Positions 34,403 through 44,325 of a stretch of DNA of 64,000 bases are shown piece by piece (within the stretch, counting starts at the first letter, position 1; each line of letters starts with the position of its first letter). The stretch comes from Adineta steineri (lineage: Eukaryota > Rotifera > Eurotatoria > Adinetida > Adinetidae). The notes under the pieces were generated by a model. It had not been told where the DNA came from, searched no databases, and saw only the letters and a program-made list of their open reading frames with translations. Made by a program: the position numbers and the translations under genes. The stretch is from the NCBI GenBank assembly GCA_905250115.1, contig CAJNOI010000091.1, positions 124,001 to 188,000 of the forward strand, written 5' to 3'.

Positions 34403-35924
34403 GTAAGTATTAACGTAAGATTTTGAATATGGGAAGAAGGATGTAGATATATACAAAAGTGATTAAACATAAGTATAGAGAATCTTAAAGCAATCTTCTC
34501 TAATAATGAAGATGCCTTTGTCTGTACTCTAAAGAATGAGCAAACAGTAAAATACGAATCAAGATTAGTTAAAACAATGAAGTAGATAAAGAATAAATGT
34601 TCAATACTATTGGGTGCAGAAAAAAACAATTTTTTTATAGTTTATTTATCATCTGGTTATTTTAAAATGGCGATCGATTTGTAATAAAATTGATGAGTTG
34701 TCTTTCATTCTGTGATATCTACGTTGAATCTGAGAAATTGTATTTCAACGGAAGAGATTATAATAAATAGTTCATTCAACTAATTTTTTCTTGTTTTTCA
34801 TAATATAGTTTCAATTTATTTTTGTGTATGTTAGTACATAAGTATTTTCTTAGATATTCTACGAAAAAACGAGAATGCGTATCATATTGACTACATTTCT
34901 AAAGTAAAACTGATACGAGAACTCGTTAGACGAGTACTTCCACTAGGATGTTATATGAGTATTAATAAAATTGTTTACTTAACATAATTCTTTTTGTTTC
35001 AGAGAGAAAATGAGAAAAAAATGACTTGAAGGAAAAAGTAGATTAGTAAATCTTTGATGAATGCCTAATAAAAAAAACTTGTTCTACCATAAGTGATTAT
35101 GTTATATTGAGTACATTGCTGGAATAGAAATAAATATCTGTGCTAGCATCTTGTGTGTGTTATATTTAAACAAAATATTCATTTTCTCTTAAGAATCTGT
35201 TTATGAGTGCTTTAGTGTTCAGAATATTAATGAGTTGTTACTTTCGTCTCATGGAAATCTAAACGTAGGTGATAAACTTAATTATTTTTCTTTCACAGAA
35301 AACAATATAAAAGTAGATTCAGGTGTATGCCAGAAGGATTTATATTTATATGCTGTAACCTGTAGCTTCTAAGGAATTAATTAGATTTCCAATGAATTTT
35401 GATAAATGACGCGGTTTCGACATCAGCTCTAAGCATAAAGTGCTTATATTTCTATAGAAAACTGTTTTTCTTAATTAAAAATATAATTGATATCTAGGAA
35501 GAACTTTCACATTTGACAGTATGATATAAAATGAAATATGTCCTCAGAATTGTTTGTTTTAGTTGGTAACTTTCAAATTCTTAAAAGACATATGATATTC
35601 ATAAAACATGGTAGAATTAGAGATAGTATTTTTAGTTTATAAAAAGCAAAGTTAAAGTTGTTAGGTCATCTAATATTAATCAAAGACTTTGAAGGTTGCA
35701 GACAAGAGCGACAATTTAGAATTACTTTCAGTTTATTTTACGAGTAAAGTAACTTATCGCCAATGTAAATCTTTGCTCGAAACAATCTGCTTCTTTTTAT
35801 ATTATGTTTCTTAGTTAATTTTCTTCGAAATGTTATTGGCATCCTGTTCACTGTCGTTTACTCCTTTCTCTTCCTTAGTTCTTTATTCCGAGTATTTTCT
35901 AGTATATCATTATTCAACACCAAA
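34403..35924. other. Non-coding, upstream of GPCR gene
   Basis: AT-rich; no gene seen. The last 150 bases precede the GPCR start and may include its promoter. Confidence 0.5.
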
Positions 35925-37425
35925 ATGTCGTCATCAGGTACAAACACTACTAGTACTAATGTAGATGCTATTAATACCCTCAAATACAGTAGAATTCTGT
36001 TTATTCAAGTTTGGTGTTTTACAATGTTTTCTTTCGGTACTGTTGGCCATATATTAAGCATTTATGTGTTTACACGTCGTTCACTTTATTCAAATCCATG
36101 TGCAAAGTATTTTTTGGCGTCGGCAGTGGTTGGTCTGATTGTAGTTTATACATTTGTGCCTCTGCGTCTTCTCCAAGTTGTATATAAAATTGATGCTTTT
36201 GCGAGCTCCGATGCAATGTGCAGAATTCTATCGTGGCTTTCGAATTGGATAAAGTAATAAAGTTGTTTGTACAATATAAAAATGAATATTTTCTCTGTAT
36301 TGTTTTAGAGCTCTACCATCATGGTTTATCGTACTTGCTTGTGCCGATCGGTTAGTATAACAATTGATTAACTAGGATAACTCGATATTCTAAACACAGT
36401 GATAGTTCTACCTTTCATCTTTCTACTTCAACTAAGAGTGAGGATATGGTTGTGTACATTTACCCACACTCACACCCTATTTTTTCAAAATCAATGATGG
36501 TTCGGTCAGTCATTTTTTTGACGTATATTTCCATTACATCCGACTATGTTTTCAAAAATAGGTCGAGTTCAGTTTGATTGATGGCTTATTCAGTTCTCTA
36601 AAAATTTGGTAGGATGCGAAACCAGAAGTTCTTCATTTGTTTTCATTCACATTTTGTAGTTCGTGTTTTTAAAAGACTAGTCTCTGTAAAACTTAATCAA
36701 CAATGTTTATTAGTCCGTTTAAAAGTTGACTTTGACTGAATTTGTTATAAAATCTATTTATTTTCCATAGGTTTGTGTGCAGTTCATCGTCTGCTACCAC
36801 TCGCGCGTGGAGTAGTATTCGTGTTGTTACTCGTGCTACTTTACTGACAATTTTGGTTGTTGGTCTCGCTGATGTGCATATTGCCTTCTATAATCGACTG
36901 AACACAGCATCATCATGTACCATTGTTCCAGGAACCTACACAACATTTTATGGCATTTTTAATTTATTCATATTCGGTTTGGGTCCACCTGTCTGTATGC
37001 TTACTTTTGGATTACTCGCCATTCAGAATGTTCGTCGATCGGTGAGACGAATTATACCTAATCATACTCCTACTGGAACTCAAAACCAATTGCAACACCG
37101 TCAAAAAGCAACAGATCGACAATTGATGCAAATGATGATTGTTCAATCTATGTTTTTCATTTTGACAGGAACGCCCAATTCCTTCTATTTTTTTTACTCT
37201 TCAGTAGTAAGTAATGTGGTGTTGGATGCTCTTCAAACAGCCAGACTCAGCCTCATTGCGTCTGTAACCACCTTTCTATCCAATGGTGGTGCATGTATGA
37301 GTTTTTATGTGTTCACATTATCAAGCCAGTTATTTCGCCGTGAACTCATCCGTTTATTTAATTGTCATCGGCAAATCATAGAAGTAATCACCGTGACTAG
37401 AAACAATCGAATACAACCAAATTGA
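35925..37425 (+). CDS. Rhodopsin-like GPCR (bdelloid-expanded type)
   Basis: Exons 35925-36253, 36309-36350 and 36771-37425 join in phase to 341 residues. The N-terminus is short and Ser/Thr/Asn-rich with an N-glycosylation site (NTT). TM1 (VWCFTMFSFGTVGHILSIYVF), TM2, an extracellular Cys (DAMCRI), TM3 ending in ACADRF (the DRY position), TM4-TM7 and a short basic tail are visible. Closest in style to peptide (FMRFamide-like) receptors, a class hugely expanded in bdelloids; the ligand is unknown. The tiny 42-base exon 2 carries most of TM3. The 420-base second intron contains a telomere-like hairpin. Confidence 0.82.
36436..36479. repeat. Telomere-like hairpin, copy 3, in GPCR intron
   Basis: AGAGTGAGGATATGGTTGTG, spacer TACATT, TACCCACACTCACACCCTA. 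Inside intron 36351-36770. Confidence 0.65.
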
Positions 37426-38624
37426 TCGATTCTGTTGTTACAACTAAACAACAAAGTACACTATTTATTCCTGCATAGATGTTGTTACGGTGTGTTGTTG
37501 TCTCTTCTCAACTTCTCTATGAATATTGTTCTGTGCATATTATTAATATCATTTATTCATCATTGTTTACTTTTAGTCCAGTCGATCATATTCCGACTAG
37601 TTTTCTGTTTGTATGCGTGTCTCTCTTTTCTATTTTTTTTGCTGTTGTTTCTGATGCAAATTTTAATTCTATCAATAAATACAGAATGAAATTGAAGATT
37701 GAATAATCTCAAAACAGGAACCAATAGAAAAAAATACACGAAAATAATGAGAAATATGATGGTTAACATCATAGTAGAATATCTTATATGACTGAAATGA
37801 AGGCTGGTTGCTTCTTTAGAGTCAATTGTTTTATACTTATTGAATAGCTCTTTCTTTGCTTTATCCAAATCTATAGGAATATTTCAGATGCTTTTAGATA
37901 TAACAGTGAAATACAGATCGGAACAAGAAAAAAAAACAGTAAGGACGACTCACTTTTGACCCTACAATACGTTTATGTTAGAAATTCAAAAGAAAATGAT
38001 GTATAAGGTTTTGTAGAAAAAAACTCACTTTTTTATACGAGTTATAACTCCAGTGGGTTCTGTTGTATAATGATGGAAAAAATGATTAGATACTAACAAA
38101 CCAAATTTATCTTATCAGAAAAAGATCCTTTGAGTACTCGTCATAGTTGACTGTGTAATTTTTCAACGATACTCTTTCGTCTGCACTGAACTAATATATG
38201 GGTCAACTTTTTCGAGAGCATGGTGGTGTTGATGGATGTTCGGTATTCTCAGTCAGTCGATAAGACTGATTTTATTAGTGTACGGATTGGTACAAAATCT
38301 TTTTTTACGATTGATAAAAATGTCTGATACGAAAATTAGTTTGAGTTATGCTCAGATAGAGATTAATTAATATATCATCGATCAATAATCATGTCCTGTC
38401 CTACTCTATACTGTGTCTATAAATAAACGTCATTTCAAAAGTATAATAACATGTCTTTATTCACTAAACTTGTGTGAATTGTTCTCGTTTTACAACAGTA
38501 GCACTAGCTTCTCTACTCTGCTTCATTAAGGAGGAGAGAAAGCGAAAGATCGAAAACTCTTCTGATAAAATCCAGAAGGGTCTTGAATACGATTACAAAT
38601 TATGATGATGACTGACCTGCATTT
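37426..38624. other. Non-coding 3' flank of GPCR gene
   Basis: T-rich; open frames here are low-complexity. No gene supported. Confidence 0.5.
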
Positions 38625-38998
38625 ACAGATAACGAAACAGTTGTTCAGTATTTGAATCCACTTCAGAGCCGACGTACAGAAGATATAGCAATCATATTAT
38701 GTCATGATTGTTCCATCAACTATTTTTACAAACAACATAATCTACATCACCGGGTCTCTATGAAATCATATTTGCTATTATTACTCAACGTATCCACGCT
38801 GGTACCTCGCTTTCATTTTTACGAATGTTTCTCAAAGGTTGTGGTGGATGTGCCATTTTTCAAATCTATGCCCTTGTTGCTCTACATCCGAGCCTCGATG
38901 TTGAAGTACACAATCTATTCAAAGCATTTCTCTGTGAGGATGAGTATAGGTATAATGTTGCCATACGTATCGAAGACCTGAAAGAAAATTTGAAACTA
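38625..38998 (+). pseudogene. Frameshifted coding relic, unidentified
   Basis: After an acceptor-like TTTACAG (38622-38628), one frame encodes NETVVQYLNPLQSRRTEDIA and continues to about 38735. The coding pattern then continues in another frame from about 38742 (STSPGLYEIIFAIITQRIHA, later FLRMFLKGCGGCAIFQIYAL, ending EDLKENLKL and a stop at 38996-38998). The frame change and nearby TAA argue for decay. Both halves have protein-like composition. I do not recognise the family. Confidence 0.5.
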
Positions 38999-39327
38999 TG
39001 ACTACACCTAATAGAAACAGGCGATGTAGATTTTCTTTTCTTCATTTATATAAGATAGGTATATAATTGAAAAAAATTTATATAAAATTAAATCTGCTTG
39101 AATATAATTCTCATATGTAATAGATCTATAAAATAAAGAATGATAGTTAATTATTTTTTTAAACAAATATAATGAGTCTTCATTAGTGCAAAATTGATTT
39201 TGCCGGTTAATTCAAAATAAATTCATCTACACTTCTTTTAACAGCGAACACGCATTCAGTGATGCTTTTTTCTTATATATTACTTCTAAAAAAGTATGTT
39301 CGTATTTTACCAGGACATATTTATTGA

Positions 39328-39525
39328 ATAAACTCATTGATTGATAGAATTTATTGTCAAATTCGTGCTTATTTTTTATGGGCATCCAATTGTGCAATAT
39401 ATTATTCCTTTACTCTTCAATCATTTCATCGTTTATGTCGCGTTGTTTTTCATACTAAACAATCAGTTCAATCAATACAACTCTATAAAATATTAATTTT
39501 CATTCAATGGAGTATACAAGTTTAA
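39328..39525 (+). pseudogene. GPCR fragment (TM3-TM4)
   Basis: An open stretch of about 62 codons encodes CQIRAYFLWASNCAIYYSFT followed by LQSFHRLCRVVFHTK and QLYKILIFIQW. This is the TM3 / loop 2 / TM4 core of a bdelloid-type rhodopsin-like receptor (Cys at the start of TM3, R-rich loop, Trp of TM4). A stop lies four codons upstream and another right after the start of TM4. No other TM segment is in the flanks, so it is a truncated relic, unlike either intact GPCR in this window. Confidence 0.55.
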
Positions 39526-39621
39526 AACATACTTGTCTTAATGGTATTGTTATGGCATGATATATCTCTTACTATAAAGAATGCTGATTCTCTTTCATTT
39601 TATCGTGTACTACTGATATCG

Positions 39622-39672
39622 AGGGTGGGTGTGGGTGTGAGTGACGAAGAGACCAACGTGTGCCCTCTATGA
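39622..39672. repeat. Telomere-like hairpin, copy 4
   Basis: Long G-rich arm GAGGGTGGGTGTGGGTGTGA with a weaker C-side GTGTGCCCTC. Contains TGTGGG units. Confidence 0.6.
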
Positions 39673-40213
39673 ATTCTCTTTTTTCGTTGATTCGTCCATG
39701 GAAGTTTAGTCGACTAACTATTTATCCATATTTTCCTTTCTTCGTTCTTTCGTATATTTGAACATGATAACGGTTTTGTACTACCATAGACTAAAATCAA
39801 GGAAATAGTTACGTTTGAATTCATTTCTTATTTATCGTCCATTTATGCGTAAGTTAGTAAGAAAATACGTCTGATTCTGGATAAGTTTTGATGTTGATCA
39901 CGAATCTCATCTGCATTGTGGACCATACAATTAATTTATGTAAGGAAAATCAAGTTCTCGAGCGGATAAATAATTTTTTTTCTTTTTAGATCAATCTTGT
40001 CATAACTGATTTCATACATCAGATTTGTGATGATCATCCAACTCGTCTAGTATCGTATCTTGTAGGATAAATTATGTTTGAGTTCAACTCTTAGTCGTAG
40101 TTCCATAACTTATTCCGACTAAAAGATAAATTTAAGCGCAAATTTAAGCAAAAAATGAAATTCTAGCGTTTGATGAGTATGTATTAACATTTATTATTTC
40201 TTTCTAGATTAAG
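39673..40213. other. Non-coding, upstream of SET gene
   Basis: No gene seen. Ends in the acceptor TATTTCTTTCTAG (40207), six bases before the SET gene ATG. Confidence 0.5.
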
Positions 40214-41218
40214 ATGCATAACTCTACCGACCGTGTTATCGATGATCCACAATCAGATTTATTTGTTATTAAATCCATACCTGGTAAAGGCTATGGGATG
40301 TTTGCCAAACGTGATTTACAATGTGGTACAATTATTGTATGTGAAAAACCATTAATGAAATATCCAAATGGTTCGCCGCCATGGCTTCTAGAAGCAATCT
40401 ATGATAAATTAGATTCAGAAACCCAACGTCGTATTCGATTTTTAAGTGCATCTAAACCTTGGAAACATCCTCTCGATAGTATATGTGAAACAAATAGTAT
40501 TCCATTGGCTCATGGTTCTGAAGAAAAAGGTGTATTTTATTATATATCAATGGTCAATCATTCATGTGAATCAAATACATTTTGGATATGGTTTGATTAT
40601 AATAATAAACAAGAAATGAAATTAATTGCTGATCGTCGTATCAAAGCTGGTGAAGAGCTTGTCTGTTCATATATAGGTAATTATATAGTTATAGTTGGAT
40701 ACACCAAAAATTTTTTTTTATATTTGAATGTTTTTTAAACTGATTTTTTTCTGTTTATTTTGTATATAGAACGATTTCAAACACGTCAACGACGACATGA
40801 ATTTTTACAATATACTTGGTTATTCAAATGTCAATGTTATGTTTGTGAACAACATGAAAAAGATAAAGAACTTGATGAACTATATGCTTCTTTATCAAAA
40901 AATTATGATTATATTATGGATTTTGATTCGAAAGTATCAGAAGAACATATAAAAAGATTTTTAAAATCAGTAAAATTCGTACAAGAACATTATCATAATA
41001 GTTTAATACAAATGTTTTTGTTACATTTATGTATTCTTTTACCATGTTGTATGTTGAAAAAATGGGAAGATGCTTTGAAATATGCCAAAAAAGCAATTTT
41101 TCTTGGACGAATGATATATGATGATGATTATGAAAGATATTTAATAACAGTAAAAGATATAATTATGGCAAAAGTACCAATGAAACATCGTATTGGATTT
41201 GATAAATATTTAGTATAA
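40214..41218 (+). CDS. SET-domain protein (SMYD-like, no MYND finger)
   Basis: Exons 40214-40676 and 40770-41218 give 303 residues. The SET domain has GKGYGMFAKRDL (N-SET), the SAM/active-site block MVNHSCESNT, and RIKAGEELVCSYI with the C-terminal Tyr, then a post-SET Cys-rich CQCYVC. The middle insert lacks a MYND zinc finger, unlike SMYD1-3, and the C-terminal helical part is short with a TPR-like WEDALKYAKKAI. Expected activity is protein lysine methylation; the substrate is unknown. Similar small SET proteins are common in fungi and bdelloids. The start follows an AG acceptor by six bases. Confidence 0.85.
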
Positions 41219-41416
41219 ACCTTTTTTTTCTGTATCTATAAAAATAGATGTTTTTTTGTATTTATGAAAATAGACCTTTTTTATCTTATGAAAATAAACG
41301 TTTTGTATCTGTGAAAATAACATTATAGTATTACGAATGAAATCTGAAAATACTAATCAGTACGATTTTTATTGTCTCTTACAAAACAGTAGCAATATAA
41401 GATTTATTCATGTCTT

Positions 41417-41472
41417 GAGGGTGTGGGTGTAATGAAGAATAACAGATGAAAACAACACCCACATCCGCCATC
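41417..41472. repeat. Telomere-like hairpin, copy 5
   Basis: GAGGGTGTGGGTGT, spacer AATGAAGAATAACAGATGAA plus AACA, then ACACCCACATCC. Confidence 0.75.
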
Positions 41473-41615
41473 CGAATAAAAAGTTTTTTAAGTAAGATCG
41501 AAACTAGTTGTGAGAGTACTTTTTATATATTTTATACAGGCTGATATTTTTGTCTCGCGAAACTGAAACTTTTTCATTAAACAAATACTGTTCGAAAAAT
41601 ACAGAATAGAGCAAG

Positions 41616-41674
41616 AGAGGATGCGGGTGTGATGAAGAATAACAGGTGAAAGCAACAGTCGTACTCTCAAGACA
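41616..41674. repeat. Telomere-like hairpin, copy 6
   Basis: GAGGATGCGGGTGT and spacer GATGAAGAATAACAGGTGAA, nearly identical to copy 5 200 bases away, but the right arm is decayed (ACAGTCGTACTCTC). Confidence 0.75.
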
Positions 41675-42033
41675 TAGATTTTTTCTATTGATACTCAAAT
41701 CTTCATCAAACCTAGTGTCTTTGAAATTCGCTACGTAATTTACACGAAGTATGTGTATTTTATTTTGTTTTTCTTCAAAAAAATATACATCGCGAACGTT
41801 ATGACTGTTAAAGATCTATTCAGACGTCGTGAATCAATATACGATGAAAATAAAATTTAAAAAGATGATGGCATCGAGTAAAGAAACAAATGTAGAATGC
41901 AACAAATCATTAATTTATCATTCAAATATAATATATTGAGTCGATACACAATATTTGCAATGTCGAAATGAACACATTATCATTATTACCTCTAAAGAAT
42001 TTGCTAATCTTATTTAAGAAGTGAACAACTTGA

Positions 42034-42083
42034 TGGTGAGTGTGGATGTGATTATTTCTCTCTCACTCACATCCACACCCTTG
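42034..42083. repeat. Telomere-like hairpin, copy 7
   Basis: GGTGAGTGTGGATGTGA, spacer TTATTTCTCTC, TCACTCACATCCACACCC; arms are almost perfectly inverted. Lies 30 bases past the F-box gene stop. Confidence 0.8.
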
Positions 42084-42112
42084 ACAGAAGTTTTAACAAA
42101 AAACAAAAACAT

Positions 42113-43885
42113 TTACAATAAAGGAAAATATTCATGAAAATTTATTGGAAGTACAAACGGCTCCTTAATATGAAGAGCGGTCAATTTACTACACGAGACA
42201 CGTGTTTCATCATTGGTGAAATTATTTGTAACCAGTGCGAGGGATTTATAACCAACACTAAGATCCAATAAAGAAGGTAAATAACAGTATTTTTCGGAGA
42301 GAAATTGTTCAGCATAATCTACATGAGCACGATGAAGGAACAGCAAAACAAGATGAGAAAATATTATACATTTTCGCGGTTGTTGCTTGTGTTTTTGCGG
42401 TTCATCATTAAGTATATACAACTTTTTCAATAGAGGAAAACTTTGAGAGATGATTTTGAAGAAACCATGTTCAAAAGGACGAAAGTCAGCCATTATCAAC
42501 GATTGAACATTATTAAATAAACCACCTTGAAAAGAATTGTTTAAAAAAAATAACATTTTGAATTGGTATGGAAGTGAATAGATGTGACATCTACTTTCGA
42601 ATCTATATGGAAGTGACCAACTGGTGCATCTTCTTTTGTATTCTCTTGGAAATATTTCAACTTGTGAATAAACTGATCCATATTCTTTTCTAATGAAACT
42701 ACGTTGAATATCTTCATTTGATGAAAGAGCAAATTCAATATTGTGTTCCGCTATGTATGTATCTATACTGAAACTAAATTTGTTTAATCGTGGCATATAA
42801 ATAAGAATTGAATCATATAATTGAATACCATCAATATAATTTTTTTCAGTTATGATTGATAAAAATAATATCAATTCTTCAAGATTTATCATTCGTCGCA
42901 GTAATGGAATAATCAGATTATCATAACAAACTGTGCGTCGATACGACATTAATGAAAAGTATTTCAATTTGGAAAGTTTTTTCTATGAAAAAATACAAAA
43001 AAAGAAAACAAAGCATATTTATCTATTAAATTCACTGTGTCTTTTTCTCGAACAACAGTAATTGACAATTATACTCACTGTGTTATCTATAGTTCCTATT
43101 GTATTTGCAATTTCTAGGATATAAATAATCAATTTTGATAAACAGTTGAGACGTCCATCGAGTAAATAAAGACAATCATCGAAAGTCTTTATATCAATCA
43201 CCAATTCAGTCAAAGTTGACGATGTACAATTCATTGATGATATCTCAAAAGTACAAATTATTGATCGCTCAAAGAATTCATAAAAATTTAACTTGACTAA
43301 TCGTTTACATAGAGATAAAATCAACGCAAATATAATTGAAGAAGTTCCAGAAATTGATAGTGTTGTGTCATATTTAAAAACAAGTTTAAGACATGTAATT
43401 TGTTCACTAAGAAGTCTTCGAAGAGTTGTATTATCTTCAACTGAGAAATAAAAAAAAGAAAGAAAAATATTATTAAATAGTTTACCTGTTAAGTATTTGA
43501 GAAGAACTTCTTCTGTAAGATCCATAAGTAATAAAGAGTAAAGTTGAGGATAATCGATAGTATGAAGAACACGTTCGAGTGAATTTTGTTCAATAATAAG
43601 TTCATTTATTTGATAATGAACTCGAGGTAAAATATTTTTACATATTCTATCAAGAACTTTATCTTCTATTGAATAGATCCAATTATAAAATGATTTCATC
43701 ATCATCATAGAAGTCATATCAAGATTATGAATATAAAATGGATCAAATATTAATTGATCAAAACGTTGAGTAACATCCACGAGTGAATAGAGAACATCAA
43801 CCATATTTAGTTTGTTAAAAATTATCAATAAAATTTCATTGGGCAAATCAAGTATATTGAGATGTTTCTTATTTGAAACATTCAT
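42113..43885 (-). CDS. F-box protein, bdelloid-expanded family
   Basis: Exons 43486-43885, 43079-43440 and 42113-42982 join in phase to 543 residues. An F-box lies at about 12-50 (ILDLPNEILLIIFNKLNMVD, followed by SLVDVTQRFDQLIFDP). The rest is long and Leu/Ile-rich with irregular LRR-like strands (LTELVIDI, LNKFSFSI, VQSLIMADFRPF, LKKLYIL, LLDLSVGY), ending TALHIKEPFVLPINFHEYF. It is a presumed SCF ubiquitin-ligase adaptor with a divergent solenoid. Members of this type are very numerous in bdelloids, so no orthologue is assigned. Both introns are intact with strong signals, suggesting a live gene. Confidence 0.85.
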
Positions 43886-44095
43886 ACTTGATTCATTGAT
43901 TTACAGTGTATTAGTTTATATATACATGTCTATTTTTCTCATTGCCGTTCGATAAAACAATGAAGAATAAATATTCACGTCATTGTGATACCATTTAGCA
44001 TAAAGTGGGCAATGTTCATGATATTGTGCACTAGTGAGATCAAACATGTATTAACGATTGCATCTTACATTAAAAAAAATGAAAATAAAAAAAGA

Positions 44096-44209
44096 AAATA
44101 TACAAACATAGTATCAAATTTAAGATACAAACTGAACCTTAAACAAAAAATTTATTTTGTTTTAAGGTACGGTTTGTATCCTAAACTTGATACTATGTTT
44201 GTATATTTT
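44096..44209. repeat. Hairpin element A
   Basis: Arms of about 49 bases around a short T/A loop: AAAATATACAAACATAGTAT on the left is inverted as ATACTATGTTTGTATATTTT on the right, about 90% matching overall. MITE-like. Confidence 0.75.
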
Positions 44210-44213
44210 GTTT

Positions 44214-44301
44214 CGTCTACGGGTGGATCGATTATTCGCTGAATACAGCTGATATTAGTAAACAAGCGAATAATCGAGCTGTTGTTTCCGACCCGTAGAC
44301 G
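44214..44301. repeat. Hairpin element B
   Basis: Perfect 11-base ends CGTCTACGGGT/ACCCGTAGACG and inner inverted GATTATTCGC/GCGAATAATC. Directly next to hairpin A. Confidence 0.75.
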
Positions 44302-44325
44302 TATATTAAAAAAAGTTTTATATTA

